From contig CALAVA010000238.1 in assembly GCA_937892025.1 (NCBI GenBank), positions 54,967 through 118,966 of the forward strand: 64,000 nucleotides of DNA. The letters are read 5' to 3'. The stretch is from an uncultured Bacteroidales bacterium. GTDB taxonomy: Bacteria > Bacteroidota > Bacteroidia > Bacteroidales > WCHB1-69. Under the pieces are notes generated by a model. It was not told the origin of the DNA. It worked only from the letters and a program-made list of their open reading frames with translations, and searched no databases. Both the position numbers and the translations under genes were made by a program. Within the stretch, counting starts at the first letter, position 1. Each line of letters opens with the position of its first letter. Below are positions 14,858 through 22,731 of this stretch, piece after piece.

Positions 14858-16387
14858 GTGGGTAAACAATTAGATAAAAGTAACTTAGGCTACTTAGACC
14901 TTGAATTTCAATATAAACTTGTAAAGATTTTTGTTGAAGAACCAAGGTTCTTTGAAGATATTGCATCAATTGTTGACCAAAACGCATTTACTGACGCATT
15001 GCTTAGAACTTTTGTAGGAACAATTAAAGATTACTACAAAAATGAAAATGTAATGCCATCTTACGAAGTCATTGGGTTTTTGCTGAATCAAAAGGCAAAA
15101 ACCCAAAATGATTTAGATGAGTGGAATGCGCTCATTAAAAAACTTAAATTTGAAACAAGTTATGAGGGTTATACAATTGTAAAAGAAACGGCTTTACGAT
15201 TTTTTAAGCAACAAAACTTAATTAAGGTTGCTAATAAAATTCTTGAAATTGCGGGAAAAGGTGATATTGACCGTTATGAGGAATGCCAAAGAATGTTAGA
15301 CGAGGCGGCAATGGCCGGACAGGATGAAGATTTTGGGTATAACATTTATGAAATGATGGATAAAGCATTGGCAAATGATTATACTGTTTCCATTCCGACA
15401 GGTGTAAGCGTTCTTGACGATGTTCTTGGTGGCGGACTTGATAAAGGAAAATTAGGACTTATAATTGCTCCCGCTGGTTTCGGTAAAACAACATTTACTA
15501 CTGCAATTTGTGCTTATGCAGCAGGATATAAATGTGACATGAATAACAATCAGGGTTATAAGGTGTTGCAGATATATTTTGAAGACGATGATGTTGATAT
15601 AACAAGAAAGCACTATTCAAGAATTACGGGTTGGGAAGCAAGAACAATGAAAAGGCTTTCTCAACAAGATAGAGAAGAGGTTACATCTTGGCTTAATAAT
15701 TTTGAAGACAAAGAAGCACTAAAAAACAACCTAAAGTTAAAACATTTTAAGACAGGAACAAAAAGTGCAAGCGATATTGAAATATTTGTCAGAAGATTAA
15801 TTAACACAGGATTTAAACCTGATTTGATTTCAATAGACTATTTCGAATGCCTTGCACCTGAAAAGGGCGGATATTCAACTGACACAGAGTGGACACGTGA
15901 AGGCGTGACTATGAGAAAGTTGGAGAATATGGCACATGACCTTGATTGTGCAATTTGGATTCCGACACAGGGCACAAAAGATAGTATGAATAGTCCTGAT
16001 GTCGTTAGAATGGACCAAGCAAGTGGCTCTGCAAAAAAAGTACACGTTGCACAGTTAATTCTTTCAATAGCAAGAGCGATTGGCGATATAGACAAGAACA
16101 AAGCGGTAATTTCGGTTCTCAAAAATCGTTCAGGAAAGTCAGGAAAAATATTCAATAATGTAAAATTCGATAACGGAATAAGTACTATTTCTTGTGATGA
16201 AGTTCAAGAGTTTGATGATTCTCTTGCGTGGGATGAAAAGGCTGCTGAACTTCAGCAGCAGCAAACCACAAAATTATTTAGGGAAATAAATTCTAAAAAG
16301 GATGAAATAATTTCACAAAAAACTGATAATAAAGATATTGGAGAAGGTAATTTTGTTGGTGTAATAAAACAGAATGATAATTTTTAA
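14858..16387 (+). CDS. Replicative DNA helicase, DnaB / T4 gp41-like
   Basis: 509 aa with a GTG start at 14858 (MGKQLDKSNLGYL). Residues 1-170 are a helical N-terminal region. The RecA-fold motor follows: PTGVSVLDDVLGGGLDKG, Walker A APAGFGKTT near residues 204-212, the YFEDDDVDITRKHYSR motif (H1a-like), Walker B LISIDYFE, and IWIPTQGT with a later Arg-rich strand (VLKNRSGKSGK) as finger. It would form a hexamer that unwinds DNA at the fork, working with the SSB and UvsX encoded nearby. No primase gene is seen in this window. The C-terminal 60 residues are a hydrophilic tail. A strong hairpin terminator follows. Confidence 0.87.
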   Translation: MGKQLDKSNLGYLDLEFQYKLVKIFVEEPRFFEDIASIVDQNAFTDALLRTFVGTIKDYYKNENVMPSYEVIGFLLNQKAKTQNDLDEWNALIKKLKFETSYEGYTIVKETALRFFKQQNLIKVANKILEIAGKGDIDRYEECQRMLDEAAMAGQDEDFGYNIYEMMDKALANDYTVSIPTGVSVLDDVLGGGLDKGKLGLIIAPAGFGKTTFTTAICAYAAGYKCDMNNNQGYKVLQIYFEDDDVDITRKHYSRITGWEARTMKRLSQQDREEVTSWLNNFEDKEALKNNLKLKHFKTGTKSASDIEIFVRRLINTGFKPDLISIDYFECLAPEKGGYSTDTEWTREGVTMRKLENMAHDLDCAIWIPTQGTKDSMNSPDVVRMDQASGSAKKVHVAQLILSIARAIGDIDKNKAVISVLKNRSGKSGKIFNNVKFDNGISTISCDEVQEFDDSLAWDEKAAELQQQQTTKLFREINSKKDEIISQKTDNKDIGEGNFVGVIKQNDNF

Positions 16388-16398
16388 AAAAAAAATAT

Positions 16399-16436
16399 GG
16401 GGCTTTTTCAGATAAAATGAAAAAGCCTCTTATTTA
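16399..16436 (+). terminator. Intrinsic terminator after the helicase gene
   Basis: 12-bp stem GGGGCTTTTTCA (16399-16410) with TGAAAAAGCCTC (16418-16429) with one G-U, loop GATAAAA, and a T-rich but interrupted tail (TTATTTATCTTT). Confidence 0.75.
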
Positions 16437-16469
16437 TCTTTACTAGATAAGAATAAAAAAAATAAAAGT

Positions 16470-18599
16470 ATGAATGTAAGAAAAAGTGATGGCTTTTACG
16501 AAGAGTTTAGTTGTAACAAAGTAAAAAGTAGTGTGTTTGCTGCTTATAAAAAAAGCAAGCAGGATTATTATGATTCTATAGGTGATATGATTTGCGATAA
16601 TCTGGTAATTTATAACGGTATTTCGACAGAAGAAATTAGATTACAAGTTGAAGAGCAGTTAATGGGAATAAATAAAAAGGTTGCTAGGTCATATATAAAG
16701 TATGGAGAAGATGATGCATTTATAAAAGAGCGTGTTAAATATATGGATGATTATGTTAATAATGGCGAAAATGCGGCGACTTCTTCAGAAACGGACCCAA
16801 ATGCTAATGTTACAAATAAAAATGTTTCCAATCTTGACGGTGAAGTGTATAAATTGCAGAACAGGAAGACACAAAGATATAAAATTGTAAAGGAATTAAA
16901 TAAAAGTTTTCCTGAAGTTGCAAAAGATTACCTAAGTGATATTGAAAACCACATAATATATCCACATGATGAGGCTTCTGCTCCTAGTATAAAAAATTAT
17001 TGCGAGGCTGTTACCCTATATCCTTTAGTTGTTGATGGAACAAAAAATATGGATGGATTAAACACAAAACCTCCAAAGAATTTAAATGCTTTTTGTGGCC
17101 AGCTTGTCAATTTAACATTTTCATTGGCATCACAATGCAAAGGTGCGGTTGCTTATGGTGAATTATTTAATTTTATAGATTATTATTGCGTAAAAGATTT
17201 TGGTGAAGATTATTTGGACAACATAAATGAATATGCTGATTCAACGTTTGTCAAGGACAGAAAAACAATTCTTGAAAAAATACATCAAGCATACCAACAA
17301 ATAGTTTATGGTGTAAATCAGCCTTCTGGTAATCGTTCAAGCCAAAGTCCATTTACTAACATTTCTTATTACGACAAGAATTATTGGCATTCAATGTTTG
17401 ATTCTTTTTATTTTCCTGATGGAACGCAGCCAAAATGGGAAAGGGTATCTTTTTTGCAAAAGGATTTTATGAAATGGTTCAATGCAGAAAGAAAAAAGGC
17501 ACTTTTGACTTTTCCAGTTGAGACAATGGCTTTGTTGACAGATGGAAAAGATGTCATTGATAAAGAATATAAAGATTTTACTGCTGAAATGTGGTCAGAA
17601 GGGCATTCGTTTTTTGTTTATCTGTCAGACACGCCTGATAGTCTTGCAAGTTGTTGTAGACTTTCAAATAAAATAGATTCTAATGTGTTTAGTTTCACCA
17701 ATGGATTAACTGGTGTTCAAACAGGCTCAGCAAACGTGATAACATTAAATTTAAATAGAATAATACAAAATTATTTTAGGGGTATTGGCGACAATGATTT
17801 TTATCCGAAAAAGAGGGAATATAATACTGAAAATTTTGAAAAATATTTTAGAAATATAGTCAAACGTGTAATAAAATATCATAAAGCTTTTAAGAATTTA
17901 TTGTACGATGTTGAGGAAAAGGGTATGTTAACAGCATCAAAAGCAGGTTTTATAAAAATGAGCAAACTCTTTTCAACAATAGGTGTCAATGGATTTAATG
18001 AATCCGCTGAATTTATTGGATTAAAATGCGATTATAATGAAGAATATAAAAATTATTGTTCATATATAACAGAACTCATTTCAGATGAAGAATCAAAAGA
18101 AACGGATAAAAAATATAAGCTAAATGTTGAATTTGTTCCTGCGGAATCTCTTGGCGGAAAAAACTATAAATGGGATAAGGCTGACGGATATTGGGTGCCT
18201 GAAGATAGGGTTTTATATAATTCTTATTTTTATTTGGCTGATGATGAAAACGCATCTCCGTTGGTTAAATTAAAGATGCATGGAAGGGAATTTACAAAGT
18301 ACTTATCTGGCGGTGTTGGGTGTCACATCAACCTTGACAAACATTTGACAAAGGTACAATATCTACAACTTATGGATGTTGCAATAAAATATGGAACAAG
18401 TTACTATACGTTTAATGTGATTAACAGCAGTTGCAATGATTGTGGCCATATAGAAAAAGAGCATTTTAATAAATGTCCAGTTTGTGGCTCTGAAAATATA
18501 TCAGATTGGACAAGGGTTATTGGATATTTAAGACCAATAAGTGCATTCGAAAAAGCTAGGAGAATAGAAGCTTCAAAACGAGTTTATAGTAAATTTTGA
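16470..18599 (+). CDS. nrdD: Anaerobic ribonucleoside-triphosphate reductase, large subunit
   Basis: 709 aa from ATG 16470. Residues 1-90 resemble the ATP-cone regulatory domain (MNVRKSDGFYEEFSCNKVKSS). The barrel contains CKGAVAYGELFNF and the PFTNISYYDKNYW strand region. The C-terminus holds a zinc ribbon (CNDCGHIEKEHFNKCPVC) and the glycyl-radical loop RVIGYLRP, placing the radical Gly at about residue 685. The enzyme reduces NTPs to dNTPs without oxygen using a glycyl radical installed by NrdG. T4 carries the same pair, and anaerobic chemistry fits a gut host. nrdG lies downstream, separated by a homing endonuclease gene. All recognised key motifs are intact. Confidence 0.95.
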   Translation: MNVRKSDGFYEEFSCNKVKSSVFAAYKKSKQDYYDSIGDMICDNLVIYNGISTEEIRLQVEEQLMGINKKVARSYIKYGEDDAFIKERVKYMDDYVNNGENAATSSETDPNANVTNKNVSNLDGEVYKLQNRKTQRYKIVKELNKSFPEVAKDYLSDIENHIIYPHDEASAPSIKNYCEAVTLYPLVVDGTKNMDGLNTKPPKNLNAFCGQLVNLTFSLASQCKGAVAYGELFNFIDYYCVKDFGEDYLDNINEYADSTFVKDRKTILEKIHQAYQQIVYGVNQPSGNRSSQSPFTNISYYDKNYWHSMFDSFYFPDGTQPKWERVSFLQKDFMKWFNAERKKALLTFPVETMALLTDGKDVIDKEYKDFTAEMWSEGHSFFVYLSDTPDSLASCCRLSNKIDSNVFSFTNGLTGVQTGSANVITLNLNRIIQNYFRGIGDNDFYPKKREYNTENFEKYFRNIVKRVIKYHKAFKNLLYDVEEKGMLTASKAGFIKMSKLFSTIGVNGFNESAEFIGLKCDYNEEYKNYCSYITELISDEESKETDKKYKLNVEFVPAESLGGKNYKWDKADGYWVPEDRVLYNSYFYLADDENASPLVKLKMHGREFTKYLSGGVGCHINLDKHLTKVQYLQLMDVAIKYGTSYYTFNVINSSCNDCGHIEKEHFNKCPVCGSENISDWTRVIGYLRPISAFEKARRIEASKRVYSKF

Positions 18600-18628
18600 T
18601 TATTTTTATTAAAATGTAATGACCAACC

Positions 18629-18671
18629 CCCATGTTATAGTATTTATATAAAAAAATACGTGTAACATGGG
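18629..18671 (+). promoter_or_regulatory. Hairpin hiding the GIY-YIG gene start codon, with a late-promoter motif inside it
   Basis: CCCATGTTA (18629-18637) pairs with TAACATGGG (18663-18671), which contains the ATG at 18667. The stem extends through T-G and A-T pairs, a bulged G, and GTATTT (18640-18645) with AAATAC (18654-18659). The late-type motif GTATTTAT (18640-18647) lies in the 5' arm and loop. An RNA starting about 10 nt after it would lack the 5' arm and so expose the start codon. Confidence 0.68.
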
Positions 18672-19881
18672 CTTTATATATAAAATTACAAACAAACTAA
18701 ACGGAAAGGTTTATATTGGACTTACTACAACTACATTGAAAAAAAGATGGGAAGGACATAAGGCTTGTGTAAAAATGGTAATTAAAAAAGAAAAGATGCA
18801 TCCATTGTATAATGCAATAGCAAAGTATGGGGTGGAAAATTTTGATATAGAACAGATAGATTCAAGTGATGATTTTAATGAATTGGGTAAACTTGAAAGA
18901 AAATATATTAATAAATATAAATCATTTGATATAGATTTTGGATACAATATAACTAGAGATGGTGAATGTTGCCAACTTGATGCTAATCCAAGAACAAAAT
19001 TAACAGTAGACGATGTTAAAAGGATACGTACAATATATAATGATGGTAAGATAGGGTGCAAAGAATGCTGGAGTATGTATTCTGATAGGATTTCTTTTAG
19101 TGCATTTGAAAAAATTTTTGAAGGTGTAACGTGGAAATCTGTAATGCCTGAAGTATACACTAAAGAAAATATATCTAAACATAAGAAATTGAACGTTAGA
19201 ATCGGTGAAAAAAACCATAATGCAATTTTGACTTCAGAACAAGTTTATGAAATCAGGAAATACTATGTTAATCATACACTACAGGAATGCTATGAAAAAT
19301 ACGGACTTGGGTATAATAGCAAGGAGTCATTTAGGACAGTAATAGATAAGTCATATTGTGATATACCAAGATATTCAAAAAATAAAAAGAAATGGATTTA
19401 CGAAAATAACGATAAAAGGACAAACAGGCTTAATAATATAAGGGTTATTGGCGATATTATTGAAATTGACACATTTGATGATTATGGGAATCTTAATGGA
19501 ACTTTCATAACTGACTATGATTATATTGATATTGTAAAATCGCATAAATGGAATAATATGAATGGTAAACTTTATACGAGTACAGATAAAAATAATGTTG
19601 TTTTTTTGCATAACATTATTATTGGCGATAATAATAGGACATATTACATTGATGACAATACATATAATGTTACGAAAAGTAATTTAACGCATAGTTTATC
19701 CGCTAGTAAGATTTTTTATTTTGGCGTTGATAAATTTAAAGAACTTTGTTTGGATGAAAATGTGTCATTGAGGAAAATAAGTGAAATGGTAGATGTTTCT
19801 GTGCAAAGTATTTTGAAATTCGTAAAGGAAAACAATATAGAAGTTAGTAAAAATAAAATTAGAAAAAAAAAATCAAAATGA
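18667..19881 (+). CDS. GIY-YIG homing endonuclease (404 aa), free-standing between nrdD and nrdG
   Basis: Residues 1-95 are a GIY-YIG nuclease domain: GFIYKITNKLNGKVYIG gives the FIY and YIG strands, followed by KKRWEGHK with the catalytic Arg region and a closing FGYNIT strand. Residues about 115-250 have two short helical DNA-binding-like modules (KLTVDDVKRIRTIYNDG, ILTSEQVYEIRKYYVN) resembling IENR/NUMOD-type repeats. The C-terminus carries a helix-turn-helix-like stretch (LRKISEMVDVSVQSILKFV). Its stop overlaps the nrdG start (ATGA), so nrdG translation may depend on it. The start codon is buried in a hairpin. The predicted target is an nrdD-nrdG junction lacking the insertion. Confidence 0.88.
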   Translation: MGFIYKITNKLNGKVYIGLTTTTLKKRWEGHKACVKMVIKKEKMHPLYNAIAKYGVENFDIEQIDSSDDFNELGKLERKYINKYKSFDIDFGYNITRDGECCQLDANPRTKLTVDDVKRIRTIYNDGKIGCKECWSMYSDRISFSAFEKIFEGVTWKSVMPEVYTKENISKHKKLNVRIGEKNHNAILTSEQVYEIRKYYVNHTLQECYEKYGLGYNSKESFRTVIDKSYCDIPRYSKNKKKWIYENNDKRTNRLNNIRVIGDIIEIDTFDDYGNLNGTFITDYDYIDIVKSHKWNNMNGKLYTSTDKNNVVFLHNIIIGDNNRTYYIDDNTYNVTKSNLTHSLSASKIFYFGVDKFKELCLDENVSLRKISEMVDVSVQSILKFVKENNIEVSKNKIRKKKSK

Positions 19882-20333
19882 TTAAATATAAAAATTATAT
19901 GGTTGTATTCGAGGAAATTCCAGATAAAGTAACTCTTGCAGTCAATATAACCAATTGTCAAAACAGGTGTGTAGGATGTCATTCTCCAGAATTAAGAAAT
20001 GATATTGGTTCTGAATTAACAGAAAGCAAAATAGATAAGATGATAAATGAAAACGATGGCGTTAATTGCTTTCTCTTTATGGGCGAAGGAAACGACAGAG
20101 AAACACTAATCAAATTAGCTAATTACGTTAAAGAAAATTATAATTTAGATGTTGCTCTTTATTCAGGAAGAGACAAGGTTGAATACGATTTTCTTCAAGT
20201 TTTTGATTATGTCAAAGTTGGTCCATATATTGAAGAGTATGGGCCGTTGAATAAAAAGACAACAAACCAAAGAATGTATAAAATTGTAAACAATGGTGAG
20301 TTCGTTGATATAACGAGCGAGTTTTGGGTTTGA
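19878..20333 (+). CDS. nrdG: Anaerobic ribonucleotide reductase activating protein (radical SAM)
   Basis: 151 aa, typical NrdG length. The radical-SAM cluster motif is Cys27-x3-Cys31-x2-Cys34 (NCQNRCVGCHSPEL). FLFMGEGND corresponds to the GGE-like SAM-binding strand, and YDFLQVFDYVKVGPY is the conserved C-terminal segment of NrdG. It uses SAM and a 4Fe-4S cluster to make the glycyl radical on NrdD. Its ATG overlaps the stop of the GIY-YIG gene by 4 nt, so the endonuclease has been inserted so as to restore coupling. A strong terminator follows at 20353. Confidence 0.94.
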   Translation: MIKYKNYMVVFEEIPDKVTLAVNITNCQNRCVGCHSPELRNDIGSELTESKIDKMINENDGVNCFLFMGEGNDRETLIKLANYVKENYNLDVALYSGRDKVEYDFLQVFDYVKVGPYIEEYGPLNKKTTNQRMYKIVNNGEFVDITSEFWV

Positions 20334-20352
20334 TTTTTAAAATCAATAGTGT

Positions 20353-20382
20353 AAAAGTCAGTCAGAAATGGCTGACTTTTTT
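20353..20382 (+). terminator. Intrinsic terminator after nrdG
   Basis: AAAAGTCAG (20353-20361) pairs with CTGACTTTT (20372-20380), with an inner CA-GAAA-TG closing and a T-run. It separates the reductase unit from the sugar island. Confidence 0.85.
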
Positions 20383-20413
20383 ATTTTACATTAAAAATTC
20401 TTTTATTATATTT

Positions 20414-21430
20414 ATGAAAAAAACTATAATGAGTAAAAGTATTTTAATTACTGGTGTTGCAGGATTAATAGGCTCTAGGTTTGCTGATTGGATTGTTGAA
20501 AACAAACCTGAATATGAAGTTGTTGGGATTGACAACCTTTTTGGTGGTTATATGGAAAACGTTAATGAAAAAGTTGTTTTTTATAAAAGAGAACTTAGTT
20601 TTGATTCAATAAAAGACATTTTTGATAAACACGATTTTGAATATGTGTATCATTTTGCTGCGTATGCGGCTGAAGGATTGTCACCATTTATGAGAATGTT
20701 TAATGATAAAAACAATATGCTTTCAACAGACAATATAATAAATCAATGTATAGAACATAATGTAAATAGACTTATATATACATCTTCAATGTCTGTTTAT
20801 GGAAATGGTATCTATGGTGGCCGAATTTTTGATGAAGAAGATACGCCTTGTCCAATAGACCCATATGGAGTTTCAAAATATGCTTGTGAAATGAATATTA
20901 AAAATACGGGTATTCAGCATGGACTTGATTGGTGTATTATTAGGCCGCATAATGTTTATGGAATTAAACAAAACATTTGGGATAAGTACAGAAACGTTCT
21001 TGGAATTTGGATGTATCAAGCCTTAAACAATAAGCCAATGCTTATATATGGTGATGGTGAACAAACAAGGGCATTTTCGTATATTGATGACTTACTTGAA
21101 TGTTTTTGGAATGCTGCCATATATGAAAATGCGTCAAAACAAATAATAAATCTTGGTGGTGTTCGTGGGTATTCTATTAATGAGGCAAATCAAATATTTT
21201 CAAAGATAAGTGGTTATGATAATGTTAAATACTTGGAAGAAAGATACGAAGTAAAACACGTAATTCCGAATCCAAATAAATCAATTAGTGTTTTGGGATA
21301 TAAACAAAAAACAGAGTTAGAAAAAGGAATTTGTGAAATGTGGGAATGGGCAAAAAAGCAGCCAAATAGAGATAGGCATAAATGGGAAAATTACGAAATA
21401 AATAAAGGGCTTTATAGCTATTGGAAATAA
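20414..21430 (+). CDS. NAD-dependent nucleotide-sugar epimerase/dehydratase (SDR family)
   Basis: 338 aa from ATG 20414 (MKKTIMSKSILITG); a second ATG at 20429 is possible and an upstream TTG before the terminator is unlikely. Rossmann motif GVAGLIGS at residues 14-21, the FAAYAAE strand, TSSMSVYG with the active-site Ser/Thr region, and YGVSKYACE giving the catalytic Tyr-x3-Lys. Length and motifs fit extended SDRs such as UDP-glucose 4-epimerase. It likely supplies an activated sugar to the glycosyltransferases encoded just downstream, in the order epimerase, GT2, multi-module GT, GT31-like. The exact sugar cannot be told. Confidence 0.88.
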   Translation: MKKTIMSKSILITGVAGLIGSRFADWIVENKPEYEVVGIDNLFGGYMENVNEKVVFYKRELSFDSIKDIFDKHDFEYVYHFAAYAAEGLSPFMRMFNDKNNMLSTDNIINQCIEHNVNRLIYTSSMSVYGNGIYGGRIFDEEDTPCPIDPYGVSKYACEMNIKNTGIQHGLDWCIIRPHNVYGIKQNIWDKYRNVLGIWMYQALNNKPMLIYGDGEQTRAFSYIDDLLECFWNAAIYENASKQIINLGGVRGYSINEANQIFSKISGYDNVKYLEERYEVKHVIPNPNKSISVLGYKQKTELEKGICEMWEWAKKQPNRDRHKWENYEINKGLYSYWK

Positions 21431-21438
21431 AGTGTTAT

Positions 21439-22680
21439 ATGATTAGTAGATTAAAGGCTATAGTAATAGACCCGTTAAAGGATTCTCACGATTATTCTTT
21501 GGTTAAGACACCTGTGTTGTGGAGTAACGCCGAAAGGGGCTTTGAATTTATTATATTGAAAGATATTTCAAATATTGATGAAGTTTTGTGGGAAAATAAG
21601 GATTTTGACGCAATTATTACAATTTATGACAATTTAGATTGTGAAATGTATGAAAATTTTTGTGGGCGTGGATTTCAATTTAGAAAAAAATGGTTTAATT
21701 TTAGCGAGTTTAATCCGGGTTTAATTGCTGGAACCATTATTAGCACTTTTTTCTGTAATATGACACGTGATAATGGGCATTTTCCTTTGTTTTCTTTTTT
21801 TACTTGCACTTTTAACACACCAAAAGAAAAGTTAGAAAGGCTATATAATTCAATGCTTAATCAAGAATATATAGAATGGGATTGGTTTATTCTTGACGAT
21901 AGCACAGATAATTCTGTTATGGATATAATTAACTCGTTTAAAGATTATAGGATTACGGTTATAAAAAATTCAACTAATCATGGGAGTATAGGTTTTAATA
22001 AACATACAATCGCAATGATGTGTGATGGTGATTATCTTGTTGAGGTTGACCATGACGATGAATTGACACCGGATTGTTTGAAATATTTAAAATTGGCATT
22101 TAAAACGTATAAAGATACGGATTTTGTTTATTCAGAATCATTAGAACTTGCTGATGGTAAAGAAAGTATTATATATTGTGATGGGTGGGGGTTTGGAGAA
22201 GGAAAACACGGACATGCTGTTATAAATGGCATTGAATACGAAACAAATGTAATTCCTGAGGTGAATCCGTTTTCAATAAGAACAATTTATTCACAGCCAA
22301 ACCATGTAAGGTGTTGGAAAAAGTCTTTTTATCATTCAATTGGTGGTCATAATCCTTCATTTGGGGTTATGGATGATTGTGAATTGATTATTAGGACATT
22401 TCTTAATGGAAAAATGACAAAGATAAATAAAGTGTTATATATACAGCACGAAGATGCCGGAAGACGTGGCGAAAGTGGAAATAACACACAATCTGTTAGG
22501 TATAATGAAATACAAAGATTTGCTTGGTATTTAATAAAATTTTATGATAAAAAAGTTCACGAAAGAATATTAGAACTTGGTTTTTCTGATTATGCTTGGA
22601 ATGAAGAGATTGGTGAATCTGAAATATGGAAAGACCATGAGCCTGGCCTTGAGATTATGAGTAATTTGCTCAATGTTTAG
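21439..22680 (+). CDS. Family 2-type glycosyltransferase (413 aa)
   Basis: Preferred start ATG 21439 (MISRLKAIVIDP). Residues 1-110 are an unrecognised N-terminal part. From about 115, FSFFTCTFNTPKEKLERLYNS, DWFILDDSTDNS and YLVEVDHDDELTP are the GT-A nucleotide-sugar binding strands with a DHDDE metal site. GGHNPSFGVMDDCELIIR matches the acceptor-side catalytic Asp region. It transfers a sugar from a nucleotide donor. It overlaps the tail of the epimerase frame region closely and ends with one of only two TAG stops in the window, backed by TAA five codons on. Substrate unknown. Confidence 0.87.
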   Translation: MISRLKAIVIDPLKDSHDYSLVKTPVLWSNAERGFEFIILKDISNIDEVLWENKDFDAIITIYDNLDCEMYENFCGRGFQFRKKWFNFSEFNPGLIAGTIISTFFCNMTRDNGHFPLFSFFTCTFNTPKEKLERLYNSMLNQEYIEWDWFILDDSTDNSVMDIINSFKDYRITVIKNSTNHGSIGFNKHTIAMMCDGDYLVEVDHDDELTPDCLKYLKLAFKTYKDTDFVYSESLELADGKESIIYCDGWGFGEGKHGHAVINGIEYETNVIPEVNPFSIRTIYSQPNHVRCWKKSFYHSIGGHNPSFGVMDDCELIIRTFLNGKMTKINKVLYIQHEDAGRRGESGNNTQSVRYNEIQRFAWYLIKFYDKKVHERILELGFSDYAWNEEIGESEIWKDHEPGLEIMSNLLNV

Positions 22681-22687
22681 ATTTACT

Positions 22688-22716
22688 TTGTTTAATAAAT
22701 ATGTTATTATTATATA
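22688..22716 (+). promoter_or_regulatory. Candidate sigma70-like promoter before the four-module glycosyltransferase gene
   Basis: TTGTTT (22688-22693), 17-nt spacer, TATATA (22711-22716), 15 nt before the ATG at 22732. AT-rich context weakens it. Confidence 0.28.
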
Positions 22717-22731
22717 CAAATATTATATTTT

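Noticed and set aside
20324..20413. Upstream TTG start for the epimerase
   Set aside because: It would overlap the nrdG end and put the terminator inside the gene; ATG 20414 gives the normal SDR N-terminus.
22678..22695. TAG recoded as an amino acid at the end of the GT2 gene
   Set aside because: Readthrough would add only four sense codons plus the recoded one before TAA at 22693, which gives no domain evidence; a tandem stop is simpler.
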